Counted from the first letter of the stretch, positions 1 through 7,844 are shown. The stretch is DNA of 22,513 nt from Wenzhouxiangella sp. (GCA_007135355.1 SLJA01000134.1:1-22513); one strand, 5' to 3'. Made by a program: numbers and translations. The notes: generated from the sequence alone by a model not told the origin.

Positions 1-975
1 ATCGGCGTTGTGCTGCGAGCTGCGAATCGGCGCGCACTCACGGCAGCTGCAGGGCTGGCTGCCGGTAACCTGCTTGCCCTACTGGTGAGTTTGAGCTCAT
101 TGGAAGAAGCGCTGATATTCCCGTTGGTCTCGGCTCTTTTGCTGACATCCCTGCTGATGACCGGATCGGGTCTGCGCCGGAACTCGAATCCGATGCTGGT
201 GCTGCAGAAGTTTCTGCCTTTTATTTTCTTTTTCCAGATTGTCAGCGGATTGATGTACGGCACGCTGATGCCCGCTTATCTCGGCCTCGGCAAGCCGCCA
301 GGGCTTGAGCTGGCCGCCTACACTGCTGGTGCCCTCGTTGCCGTCTGGGTCTTCAGTCGCAGCCAGGGATTGGTATTGCTGGCCGCAGTCACGGCTGCCT
401 TGACCGGCTATGCGCTATGGCTTGTCTTGCCGGAGGCCGAGGGGATTTTTCTAGCCATGATGTGGGTCATGCTTGCCGCCGGGCTGATGGACTTGTTCGT
501 GCTGGCCCTGGTCGCGTCACTACCCAGCCAGCTCAAGGCGTATGGCTATGGAGTGGGGGTGTTGTGCGCCGGCATCATCGCTGGACGCTGGGTTGCCATG
601 CTGGCCGCGGATCATGCCGGGGTCATCAGTTTCTTCGGCTTGCTGATCCTCAATGTGGCCGTGATCAGCCTGTTTATCCCGTGGCAGTCGATTTCCTCGC
701 GCACCGCCACGTTGGATCGGTCTGCCGGCCACGACGCCGGTGCTTCGCCGGACTCGGAAATCGATATTGAGATTCTTGCACGACTGTCGGACCGCGAAAA
801 TGCCGTCCTGCGGCTTGCACTGACCGACATGACTTATCGGGATATTGCGCAATCCCTGCAAATCTCCGAATCATCCGTCAAGACTTACATGCAGAGGATT
901 TTTCGCAAAACCGGCATTGTGCGGCGACATCAGCTGAAGCAATTGACTCAGCCTGGCAGCGGGCAGGGGCGCTGA
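1..975 (+). CDS. Membrane-bound LuxR-type transcriptional regulator (5' end outside window)
   Basis: The frame is open to the first base, so the true start probably lies upstream. A GTG at 10 is the first possible start inside the window and would give 321 residues. About the first 230 residues are a chain of some eight or nine hydrophobic segments with short loops, so the protein is a multi-pass membrane protein. The last 65 or so residues form a GerE/LuxR helix-turn-helix: LSDRENAVLRLAL, then YRDIAQSLQISESSVKTYM, then RIFRKTGIVRRHQL. This matches the family pattern around the recognition helix. Such fusions of a transporter-like membrane domain to a LuxR output domain are known but poorly understood. 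The ligand and targets cannot be read from the sequence. The neighbour on the right is convergent, so it is not an operon partner. Confidence 0.85.
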   Translation: MGVVLRAANRRALTAAAGLAAGNLLALLVSLSSLEEALIFPLVSALLLTSLLMTGSGLRRNSNPMLVLQKFLPFIFFFQIVSGLMYGTLMPAYLGLGKPPGLELAAYTAGALVAVWVFSRSQGLVLLAAVTAALTGYALWLVLPEAEGIFLAMMWVMLAAGLMDLFVLALVASLPSQLKAYGYGVGVLCAGIIAGRWVAMLAADHAGVISFFGLLILNVAVISLFIPWQSISSRTATLDRSAGHDAGASPDSEIDIEILARLSDRENAVLRLALTDMTYRDIAQSLQISESSVKTYMQRIFRKTGIVRRHQLKQLTQPGSGQGR

Positions 976-1018
976 GCAGTGGCTGGGACGGCGCCGGCCA
1001 AACCCAATATTTGTACTC

Positions 1019-1035
1019 GCCGGATGACCGGCTTT
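1019..1035 (+). terminator. Possible weak terminator after the LuxR-type gene
   Basis: A short hairpin, GCCGG-ATGA-CCGGC, is followed by TTTCCCTT. It lies 44 bases after the stop of the regulator and just outside the end of the convergent gene. The stem is only 5 bp and the T tract is interrupted, so this is a weak candidate. Confidence 0.35.
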
Positions 1036-1039
1036 CCCT

Positions 1040-1513
1040 TCAGTTACCCGCTGCCTGAAACTGCGGCGAAAAGACCGACTGGAGCGAATAACCGCCCTGG
1101 CCCCTGACCCGGACCACTCTCACAAAGTAGGTACCTGGCGCCAAATCGGGACTAGTGACCTTTGGATTGGAACCGGAATTGGATGTCCTCAGGTGGTTGC
1201 CTTCGGCGTCCTTGAGGCGCATCCAGAGCCAAAGCGCATCGTCGGCCTCGATGGCTACCTTGAGTGACCCATGTCGGGATACATCAATCGAATGACGTTG
1301 CTCATTCACCTCAGAATCCAGCTTGCCGACGGTGGCTGTCAGATCGATCCTGTCAGGCGGTGTGAGTAAGTCCTGCGGTTCAAGAGCGGTCTGCAACGCC
1401 ACCTGGCCTCCAAACGGTGAATCCGTTGGTTCATGATCGTGCTGACCGGTGGCTACAAAGCTCTCCAGACGCTCAAGCCGATCGAGGATTTGAGGGTTTT
1501 TCCATATCGCCAA
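1040..1513 (-). CDS. C-terminal piece of the split protein: PPC-type beta-sandwich domain
   Basis: This frame gives 157 residues if a TTG at 1513 is used. It is more likely the natural tail of the preceding frame, separated by a single TAA and one GGT codon. Residues 1-20 complete a TPR-like helix begun before the stop. Residues of about 58-150 look like a bacterial pre-peptidase C-terminal (PPC) domain: alternating strands, LWLWMRLKDAEGNHL, and LAPGTYFVRVVRV followed by GGYSLQ. PPC domains are common at the ends of secreted proteins, where they are often removed or help in secretion or binding. There is no Shine-Dalgarno sequence of its own, so independent translation is doubtful. Confidence 0.6.
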   Translation of the reverse strand: MAIWKNPQILDRLERLESFVATGQHDHEPTDSPFGGQVALQTALEPQDLLTPPDRIDLTATVGKLDSEVNEQRHSIDVSRHGSLKVAIEADDALWLWMRLKDAEGNHLRTSNSGSNPKVTSPDLAPGTYFVRVVRVRGQGGYSLQSVFSPQFQAAGN

Positions 1514-1516
1514 ACC

Positions 1517-3445
1517 TTACCGATACGCCGCAATGGCCTGTTCGAAGTCTGCAGCCGCCTGGTATTGACGCGCGTTCTCCCAGTATTTCTCTGCCGTGGC
1601 CAGCATCAACTCCTGATCCGACAGCTTCTCCAAAGCTGCGAGGATTCGGGGGTCATCCCGACGCGGTGGCAAGTCACTGCCCAGACGGTCAAGTACTTCA
1701 TCAAGGCTGGCCCGAGCTGAAACCAGAGAACCGGCTTCGGCATCTGCAATTACCGCAGGCAAAGTCGTCTGGAGAACTTCACGCCAATTTTCATCCCAGT
1801 TTTCGAACCGGTTCCGGGTCTGTTGCCAGACCAGCGGGCTGATTTGTTGCGCCCGGGCGACCCGGTCCAGGGCGGTTGCCATTGGATTGGCATGATCCGG
1901 ATCGGAAATAATAGTCAGCGCCTCGTCGACCAGCGCCTGACCGATCCGGTTTCCCAGTTCGCGACCAGGCAAGCTCTGCACAATGGCCAGGCCGGTATCA
2001 ACCGGGACCACATAATCATTGATCAGAGGCTGGATCATCCGGAACGTGCTGAGGGCAGTGTCCAGCTCCCCCGCCTCAATCGACTCGTTAATCAGCTTCA
2101 GGTCATGCTCTGCGCTCTGAAAATTTTCTGCGATCATCTGGTCGCGCCAACTGTTAAAAATGGCAAGGGCTTCAGCATGGTTTTTCCGCGTAATCGCATT
2201 GAAGCAATCCAGGCTGTCCTGGGTGCCACCCGGGATCGGTGTATTCCAAGTGTTCAGCGTCCCCCTGCACAGGCAGGGACCACGACGTCCAGGGAAATTC
2301 CTTGGACAAGGCTCTGAGCAGAACATGCCTCCGAGCGCGCCGCCACACCGAGTGCAGAGGCAATTGAGAAAGCGCTGACGGTCTTCCGGATAAATGCCCA
2401 TATCTTCGGCGTAGAGAAGGGCCTCATCAATCGATTCGCGATGCTGAACTAGTCGTTGCACCTCGGCCAAAAAATCAATCGAAGCCTGCTCCCGAGCCTT
2501 TGCTTCTTGCTCTCCAGTAATCGCCTCGTAAATGCTGTCAGGCAGGTAAAGCAGTCCAAACGCCGAGTCGCGAGCCATCAAGTACGGAATTTTCAGAAGG
2601 GTCACGTTTACCGCATGCAGGAGGCTGGGATCTTCACCGCGTTCCAAGCGGCGCGTAAAACGCTCGATTTCAGCCTGCTCCGCTTCTTCATACGCATACC
2701 CAATCCCGCTGCCGTACCAGGCTGCGTTGGTATAAACCCTGACAACGAAATCAAAAGCCGTGTCATCCCCCTCGGTCTGGCTGAGCGCGTGGTAAACACC
2801 CTCCCGGCCCATAAAGTAAGCGCCAATGCTGGTGGTCAGAATCTTGACCACACCGATGCCAGCCGGAGGCTCCGGCGTGAGGCGAGCAGAGGGAGTACTT
2901 CGTGCTGCACGCAGTTGGCGTGCGTTCTCGGCAACATCCCGCGCGAACCGGCTGCCTGCGCTGCGTTCCAGACGGCTGATGGCTTCGCCTGCATTGGCTG
3001 CGGGCATGTTGATCAATTCGTTCGCAATTGCACGCGATGCGGCACCGCTCTGACCCGGTGAAAGCCTCGCGACCTGGGCAAAGGTATCGACCAGATTGTC
3101 GGATGACTGCTGCAGGGCCAGGCGATTCAGACTGCGCACCCGCGCCGCATCGACGCGTGTTGCCGGACCACGACCGAGCGCCTGAATTCTTTCCAGTGAG
3201 CGATTCAGCCCTGTCTGCTCGGCGTCAATCACCGGGAGATCGTGATGGGTGCGCAGATTATTGTTGAGCCGGTGCTGACGATTAATGTATTTGGCAGATT
3301 GAGACTCGGCGAGTTGCGCTCTGGATCGCAGTAGATGAGCGTACTCGGGATCTACATTCTGCAGCGCCTCGGCGTGCCTCAGCCATGAATCAGACTTTTG
3401 CCGTGATGCAGTCGCCAATCGATGCATCTCGCTGGAAAAAATCAA
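1517..3445 (-). CDS. Central piece of the split protein: helical/TPR-like with a cysteine cluster
   Basis: The frame encodes 642 residues if begun at a TTG at 3445. That start has no convincing ribosome binding site and sits on the six-T run shared with the preceding frame, so it is probably not a real start. The first 180 residues are charged and helix-prone, and a moderately hydrophobic stretch (GVVKILTTSIGAYFMG) follows. In the middle (about 2205-2370) eight cysteines fall within about 50 residues, in pairs such as CLCTRC, CSEPC and CLC. The C-terminal 250 residues resemble irregular TPR helices, ending AAADFEQAIAAYR before TAA. No enzyme motif is visible. Cysteine pairs in an exported protein suggest disulfides or a metal site; this is inference. 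Confidence 0.6.
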   Translation of the reverse strand: MIFSSEMHRLATASRQKSDSWLRHAEALQNVDPEYAHLLRSRAQLAESQSAKYINRQHRLNNNLRTHHDLPVIDAEQTGLNRSLERIQALGRGPATRVDAARVRSLNRLALQQSSDNLVDTFAQVARLSPGQSGAASRAIANELINMPAANAGEAISRLERSAGSRFARDVAENARQLRAARSTPSARLTPEPPAGIGVVKILTTSIGAYFMGREGVYHALSQTEGDDTAFDFVVRVYTNAAWYGSGIGYAYEEAEQAEIERFTRRLERGEDPSLLHAVNVTLLKIPYLMARDSAFGLLYLPDSIYEAITGEQEAKAREQASIDFLAEVQRLVQHRESIDEALLYAEDMGIYPEDRQRFLNCLCTRCGGALGGMFCSEPCPRNFPGRRGPCLCRGTLNTWNTPIPGGTQDSLDCFNAITRKNHAEALAIFNSWRDQMIAENFQSAEHDLKLINESIEAGELDTALSTFRMIQPLINDYVVPVDTGLAIVQSLPGRELGNRIGQALVDEALTIISDPDHANPMATALDRVARAQQISPLVWQQTRNRFENWDENWREVLQTTLPAVIADAEAGSLVSARASLDEVLDRLGSDLPPRRDDPRILAALEKLSDQELMLATAEKYWENARQYQAAADFEQAIAAYR

Positions 3446-4163
3446 TGGCGTCGCTCAAATCAACCTGATCGTGTGAATCAATGGCCATTTGCGCCCTGGC
3501 GGCTCCTTGCGTCGAATAAGCCGTGCCGCCGCGCTGATTGATATGTTGGACGATTCGCTCGAATTGATCGGTATGATCCGGATGCGGCATAAAATCGGTA
3601 TCCGTATTGAATGCCTGATTCGGCGTGTTCGCACCCTGATTTGCAAAATGGTTGCGCGCGATATTCTGGTAGTTGGTTTCAATGCGCTGAATGTCTTCCA
3701 GTCGGATCGGCCGTCCCGGACGACTCAATACGTTGACGTCGGTATCGGTTCCGGGATTGAAGCCACGTTCGCCAATGCTGGCCCTAAATCCGGCTTGTTC
3801 AACAGCCTGGCTCGAGAATTGTCGATTCAGCTCGTGGAATCGATTCTGGACGATGCTATACTGATCTTTCGCGATATCACCTCGGATGGCTGCGAGGTTG
3901 ACCTCAGCATTGAAGAAGAACGTAATCATTTCTTCCCGTGGCGTTGCAGTGCCGGCAGCTACGTTCCGCATCGCTGTGTCCAGTCCAGGCGGCATATAGG
4001 GCCCTTGTTGCGCCACGACGGGCTGACCTAATGAAGCAAGCATGCATATGAAGAAGCCGAGCCATGAGAGACTTGCGATTTCCGTCTGCGGCCTTTTGTT
4101 TTGCGTGAGGGATGCTTGTTTTTCTAGCCCGGAAGGAATTGTCTGAGAGTCCGAAAATTTCAT
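3390..4163 (-). CDS. N-terminal piece of the split exported protein, with signal peptide
   Basis: This frame encodes about 257 residues from ATG at 4163. I prefer that start to the in-frame GTG at 4181 because AAGGGAG lies just upstream of it at good spacing. The N-region is long and polar (about 40 residues). A hydrophobic stretch, LSWLGFFICMLASLGQPVVA, then gives a plausible signal peptidase I site before QQGPYM. The rest is hydrophilic and Asn/Gln/Asp-rich, without a family I recognise. The last residues (after DAIDF) are probably out of frame, because they follow the six-T run where the next piece takes over. The function is unknown; export to the periplasm or beyond is inferred from the signal. 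Confidence 0.6.
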   Translation of the reverse strand: MKFSDSQTIPSGLEKQASLTQNKRPQTEIASLSWLGFFICMLASLGQPVVAQQGPYMPPGLDTAMRNVAAGTATPREEMITFFFNAEVNLAAIRGDIAKDQYSIVQNRFHELNRQFSSQAVEQAGFRASIGERGFNPGTDTDVNVLSRPGRPIRLEDIQRIETNYQNIARNHFANQGANTPNQAFNTDTDFMPHPDHTDQFERIVQHINQRGGTAYSTQGAARAQMAIDSHDQVDLSDAIDFFQRDASIGDCITAKV

Positions 4164-4181
4164 GATTGCTCCCTTCTTCAC

Positions 4182-4563
4182 TGCCGTTCAATGGATTGAT
4201 GCAAAACGTACCAAGCGGTAAGTTGAAACGTTTGGTTTCTAGCGCACAAGAAATGAATCTGCCGCGCAGTCAACCGGGAACCTCAGACTGAGAGAAATCC
4301 TCGCTCGGGCCAAGGATGCTCGGCGCCCCCATGCTCCTGGTCATTTCCCACAGACCCTCCTACTGCCCCCGGGTCGAGGCCAATTTGTGCCCAAGCAGGG
4401 TCACATGTCCACACCAATAAAGTTCCCCGGAACGCCTGGAGACGCAGAATCAGGCGGTAAACATCGCAATAGTCAATGGACGGACTTTGATGGTAGCCAG
4501 CCCACAGGCTATTCGAATAGCTCAAGCTCCAGGAGAACTCAAATCGGCGGTTCAGGAGTTACC
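4182..4563. other. Gene-poor gap of about 380 bases
   Basis: This stretch lies between the ends of two minus-strand genes. It holds the upstream region of the split exported-protein gene, including TCAATGGATTGATGC at 4188-4202, which recurs upstream of crtI. Short open frames occur on both strands (about 80 residues each), but their codon content and composition look random and none has a persuasive ribosome binding site. I see no tRNA, terminator or repeat that I can support. Confidence 0.4.
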
Positions 4564-5151
4564 TCAGTTAATTACATCGGAACTTCCGAAGCTAATCTCA
4601 CGCTGCAAAAAAGGTGCCATATAAGACAGGCTCTTGCCTAACAACCTTTGCAAAACACCTTTGATCTTTCTGTTGCGGTCGAAGTACCCGTGGCTGAATT
4701 TCATTTTCCCCTGATCACTCTGAATAATCAGCTTTCCAGCGATCTCCCGGAAATTGTCGTCAGCTCCAGTAGTTCGTGTCGTGCGGGCAGTTTTGAAGAC
4801 CAGGCGAGTGATGTCGGCGTAGGACAATGCAAAGTTTTCGCCGTCCAGTGCCAGCAGATCCTCCCGAGAACCGCCGTAGTAGCGGTTGCCGTAGTCTCTC
4901 CAGAAACCTGCCATCGCCAAAGTCACCCTTAATAACCCTTTGCCTTGTGCCTTTTGCTCTTCGCGGTATTCCATTGCTGCCGATTTGACGTTTTTCTTGT
5001 TGAGGTGAACAAACAAGAGTTCGCTGTCATGAAATACCAAATAGCAGTGCGCGGTTTTGAACCAGCCTATTTGTCGAGTCGTCGAAAGGACAAGGTTCGC
5101 CGAGGGGGGTTGAGTGGAATGGGGGTTTTCTTTTTCAGTGAGCATGTTCAT
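4564..5151 (-). CDS. Conserved-looking hypothetical protein, 195 residues
   Basis: I chose the ATG at 5151 because AGGAGGT (5162-5168) stands 10 bases upstream, close to a perfect ribosome binding site. The frame is open further upstream, but that part has no such signal. The protein is soluble, with no signal peptide or membrane segment. It begins with a polar tail, then IGWFKTAHCYLVFHDSELLFVHL, which reads as beta strands. A Lys/Glu-rich helix (KSAAMEYREEQKAQGKG) follows, and then more strand-like segments (ALSYADITRLVF; GKLIIQSDQGKMKFSHGYF). The pattern of strands with a final helix recalls bacterial PH-like domains, but this is a weak structural guess. I do not recognise the family and assign no function. 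It appears to be transcribed alone. Confidence 0.65.
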   Translation of the reverse strand: MNMLTEKENPHSTQPPSANLVLSTTRQIGWFKTAHCYLVFHDSELLFVHLNKKNVKSAAMEYREEQKAQGKGLLRVTLAMAGFWRDYGNRYYGGSREDLLALDGENFALSYADITRLVFKTARTTRTTGADDNFREIAGKLIIQSDQGKMKFSHGYFDRNRKIKGVLQRLLGKSLSYMAPFLQREISFGSSDVIN

Positions 5152-5161
5152 TGTTCTAGGC

Positions 5162-5168
5162 ACCTCCT
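5162..5168 (-). promoter_or_regulatory. Strong ribosome binding site AGGAGGT
   Basis: On the minus strand this reads AGGAGGT, fully complementary to the 16S rRNA tail, 10 bases before ATG at 5151. It decides the start of the 195-residue hypothetical protein in favour of the shorter form. Confidence 0.75.
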
Positions 5169-5488
5169 GGCACTGTATGTCGAGTTCATGCTCGCTCATT
5201 TGGAGCGTTAGGCCAAATCGCCAACGCGTCAACCGGCTAGAGCCTGTGTCGTCCGCCATGTAGACCGATGGTTGGGCCAGTAGCCACCCATGTCCGCCGT
5301 TTTGGTTGCTTGCTCAGCCGTTGGACTAAGTTGCTGGTCAGGGGATGCGGAGGAAATGGGGTTCGGAGGGCCCGAGGACCGTCAAGCCTTTCGCGATTTC
5401 CTCGGTCGCTCAAGGGCTAGGCCAGCTTGGAGGTGAGTACTGATGGGTCTGAAGTAATGGACAAAACTGAGGTTCGGGATTTTGTCGC
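5169..5488. other. Gap with no recognisable gene
   Basis: About 320 bases upstream of the 195-residue gene and before the transposase relics. Frames are short and interrupted, and translations give nothing I recognise. It may include the promoter of the leftward gene or further decayed transposon sequence, but I cannot support a specific call. Confidence 0.4.
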
Positions 5489-5648
5489 CTGACTGAGATG
5501 CCACAAACCAGATTTGACAATAATTCCTTCATTAGCGACCGTGGTGCACGGTCAAGTACGAGGATATCTATCTGAGTGCCTACGAAACGCCGTCCGCTCT
5601 GCGTGCCTGACTGGACAGGCAAACCCCTGATAAGGTCTACGTCGAAAT
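5489..5648 (+). mobile_element. Degenerate IS3-family transposase (orfB C-terminal) relic
   Basis: Translations in two adjacent frames give the end of an IS3-family integrase-like transposase. From about 5513, one frame reads F-DNNSFIS. From 5536, the next frame reads RPWCTVKYEDIYLSAYE and then TPSALRA, then a stop codon, then LDRQTPDKVY. Known IS3-group transposases have DN-FIERLWRTVKYE-(E/D)-(V/I)YL followed by a helix, then YNRRRPHS and LDRRTPD-VY. The linker with the YN-RRPH motif is missing here. The copy therefore carries a frameshift, a stop and an internal deletion and cannot be active. Upstream parts of the element, including the catalytic DDE core, were not found. Confidence 0.75.
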
Positions 5649-5712
5649 CACGAGTAGTCTCCCGAATGCTGCGTAAACCGGCTGAGAAGTCGAGTTAGTG
5701 GGCTGTCCGAAA

Positions 5713-5870
5713 TTTGGGATCCACTTCTAGCAGCTCAGGGAAATCCTGCAACGCAAGCAGGTTCATGTCATGCGCGGGATGCTGACCCAGTGGTGCACCA
5801 ACGTGATGCGGTCGAGGGTCGAGCCGATGAAGGCTCTAGCCCGCATGCTCATGCTTAACCCACTTGAAAT
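5713..5870 (+). mobile_element. Degenerate ISL3-family transposase relic
   Basis: One plus-strand frame reads FGIHF, a stop, QLREILQ, then MLTQWCTNVMRSRVEPMKAL and ARML. ISL3-family transposases carry, near the C-terminus, a pattern like FLD-WC-RVMRSRIEPMKK-ARMLR, so the match is specific. The frame breaks before it, and the expected following part (the SSG-VEG-NNK-K stretch with the last catalytic acid) is not recognisable. It lies less than 100 bases from the IS3-family fragment but belongs to a different family. No terminal inverted repeats were found by eye. Confidence 0.7.
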
Positions 5871-5933
5871 TCAACAGAGCCTTTTTATGCCGGGGGCTTG
5901 CCCATTCATGTCTTATCCAGTCTCGGGCTGTCG

Positions 5934-7844
5934 TCAGCACTTATAGAGATCATCGGGTAGGCGACACAGATCGAACAACACCGGAGAGGCCGGTGCGATC
6001 AGAGAGTCCCTGAATTCATTGATCTCGATCCACTGCAAGACGTCATCCGGACCGACTTGGAGTTCGGGGTCGGCCAGACCGACATCAATCGCGATCGCGA
6101 TGATCCTGCCATCGCGAATCAGGAAAATAACTTCGATTTCATCGGCCACGTCGGGCGCTTGGTCATCAAAGTCACCATCTCCGAATTGGTCTCTCAGCTC
6201 GTTTACGAAGCCATCGCTATCGAGGATCGCCAGGATAAAGTGGATATCGCCGTCCCGGCCCAGATAGATGACTTCGGTGTCGTCTTCCAGAAAACCGGGC
6301 AGTTCGCCAGCCAGATCGTCGGGGATGTCCATGCCAGGTAGGTCGATTTCGAAGTCTTCCGGCAATCCGGTCAGCTCCAGCCAGCGACCTTCTTCCAGTG
6401 CTCGCGCAATATCGGTCAAGCCCATTTCAGTCAGTTCGAGCAGCAGGTCATCGACCAGTTCATCGCCACCAGGCAGCTCGGAGATCGAGTCCAGATCCAG
6501 GATCACGAAGGGTCTTCCATCAGCCACGACCAGGAACTCGGCCAAAAACAAATCTCTCTCGAACATGAATGCGCCGGCGGCAACGGCTGCTCTTCGCTCG
6601 TCGCGCAAATCTGCTGCAATGAGATACCCCGTGAAGTCAATCAGGAGATCAAGTTCCTCTTCCGTCAGATCGTATGCACGCAGCACTTCCTGCCGGGCGC
6701 CTGACCGAACATCCAGATAGCTGATCAATTGCAGGCCTTGCCAGTCCACAACCTGGTTGATGGCATTGTTGATTGCTGTTCTGGGTGCGCGCTCTGGCGT
6801 ACGGGAATCGAGAAAGATTTCACCCGAACTCAGCGAGACCGAAAATTCCATGCCGCGGGCGCCGGAGCTTCCGTACGTCGGTGCCGACAAAACTTCGACT
6901 GATACATCGGACGGTTCCGCGATGCAAATACCGGCGAAGCCGGTGGAATTGGTTGCGCTAGCGGCTCTGGAGGGGTCATGGAAGCCACCAAATACCGCGC
7001 CACCCGAGAAACCACCGCCCGAGCGATTGACGTAAGAGGTCAATGCCTGCACGGCATAGACGGTCGACGCCGCGGATGTGGGCGCGAAGGATACGACGTA
7101 AAAGCCGGGCGGTACTTCTACGCTGATCGAAGTATCGCCTTGGCTAACCTGGCGATCAACAAACATGGTGTTGCCTTCGGAAGCGCTGCGCCGTTCCAAC
7201 ATGACGCGTCCCGGTGCGCCGACGGTAACACCCAGATTGACGACCTGATTTTCATTGCGTCGATTGTTGATGCTGAAAGCCGAAAATCCATTGACACCGC
7301 GACCCAAATGGGTCGCAGATGCCCGTCCGCCGAAGTTGATGCCGCCTTGCAAGGTTCTTGAGCCCGGCCCGCGAAGCAGGATTTCAACGCCGAACCGACC
7401 GACCTGAGAGGTGTCGCCGGGATGCGTTCGGATAATGTAAAAACCGGGGCAGCTCAGTGCTGGGTTGGTGGGCAGCAAGGTCATCCCGAACGGCTCGTCG
7501 GCCGAGCCGGTGATGGACTCGGGCCTGGCATTTGACTCGATGGCCGCTCCTTGCAAGGTTCCGAGTGGTTCCGGCTGGGTGGGTGCGGTCAAACCGATGC
7601 GGGCGAAATGCTCTTGTCGGGCCCGCATGGCGGCCGCGAACGCCCGCTCCGACATGGCCACGAATTCGTCGTCCTCAATATTGGCTGCTTCGCCGTCGCC
7701 TTGGCGCGGCAACGGGCGCGGCACGGCCATCCAGCGCTGATCTGCCGCAGAGAAAGATGGCGCGCTTTCTCCAGCCAGGCCGTTGGGAATGATCAACCAG
7801 GCTGCTAATACAGCGGTAGCAGCTAGCCAGATTCTACGATTCAT
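5934..7844 (-). CDS. Large secreted protein of unknown function with acidic C-terminal half
   Basis: 636 residues from ATG at 7844, with GGGAGG about 8 bases upstream. The N-terminus MNRRIWLAATAVLAAWLII-PNGLAG is a standard Sec signal peptide, so the protein is exported. Residues of about 125-270 are Gly/Ser/Asn-rich and strand-like. They include a segment ending SISVEVPPGFYVVSFAP, similar in layout to PPC-type beta sandwiches. From about residue 380 the protein becomes very acidic (runs such as EEELDLLIDF, GDGDFDDQAPD) and seems to contain two related beta segments: TEVIYLGRDGDIHFILAILD and IEVIFLIRDGRIIAIAID. It has only three cysteines in the mature part. I know no named family. It may share an operon with the RND permease upstream (121-base gap), suggesting a cargo or partner role; this is inference. 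Confidence 0.75.
   Translation of the reverse strand: MNRRIWLAATAVLAAWLIIPNGLAGESAPSFSAADQRWMAVPRPLPRQGDGEAANIEDDEFVAMSERAFAAAMRARQEHFARIGLTAPTQPEPLGTLQGAAIESNARPESITGSADEPFGMTLLPTNPALSCPGFYIIRTHPGDTSQVGRFGVEILLRGPGSRTLQGGINFGGRASATHLGRGVNGFSAFSINNRRNENQVVNLGVTVGAPGRVMLERRSASEGNTMFVDRQVSQGDTSISVEVPPGFYVVSFAPTSAASTVYAVQALTSYVNRSGGGFSGGAVFGGFHDPSRAASATNSTGFAGICIAEPSDVSVEVLSAPTYGSSGARGMEFSVSLSSGEIFLDSRTPERAPRTAINNAINQVVDWQGLQLISYLDVRSGARQEVLRAYDLTEEELDLLIDFTGYLIAADLRDERRAAVAAGAFMFERDLFLAEFLVVADGRPFVILDLDSISELPGGDELVDDLLLELTEMGLTDIARALEEGRWLELTGLPEDFEIDLPGMDIPDDLAGELPGFLEDDTEVIYLGRDGDIHFILAILDSDGFVNELRDQFGDGDFDDQAPDVADEIEVIFLIRDGRIIAIAIDVGLADPELQVGPDDVLQWIEINEFRDSLIAPASPVLFDLCRLPDDLYKC

Larger units (their letters stand above)
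1040..4163 (-). pseudogene. Split gene for a large exported TPR/PPC protein (frameshift plus nonsense codon)
   Basis: Three consecutive minus-strand reading frames appear to be pieces of one gene. The first (4163 to 3390) overlaps the second (3445 to 1517) by 56 bases, and the frames cross at a run of six T on the coding strand (3436-3441). Dropping one T joins them directly. The second ends in TAA at 1517-1519, and the third continues in the same frame only one codon later. The join restores a TPR-like helix, FEQAIAAYR-x-GLAIWKNPQIL. The repaired product would be about 1,040 codons: signal peptide, helical region, cysteine cluster, TPR-like helices, C-terminal PPC domain. Two lesions favour a decaying gene, or errors in the assembly, over recoding. 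The pieces are described separately. Confidence 0.7.

Noticed and set aside
4387..4641. Possible small plus-strand gene of 84 codons, Gly/Ser-rich
   Set aside because: It overlaps the end of the 195-residue gene on the other strand, lacks a convincing ribosome binding site, and looks of random composition.
5410..5622. Minus-strand open frame of 70 codons
   Set aside because: It lies antisense to the IS3-family relic, whose plus-strand translation is specific; it is a shadow frame.
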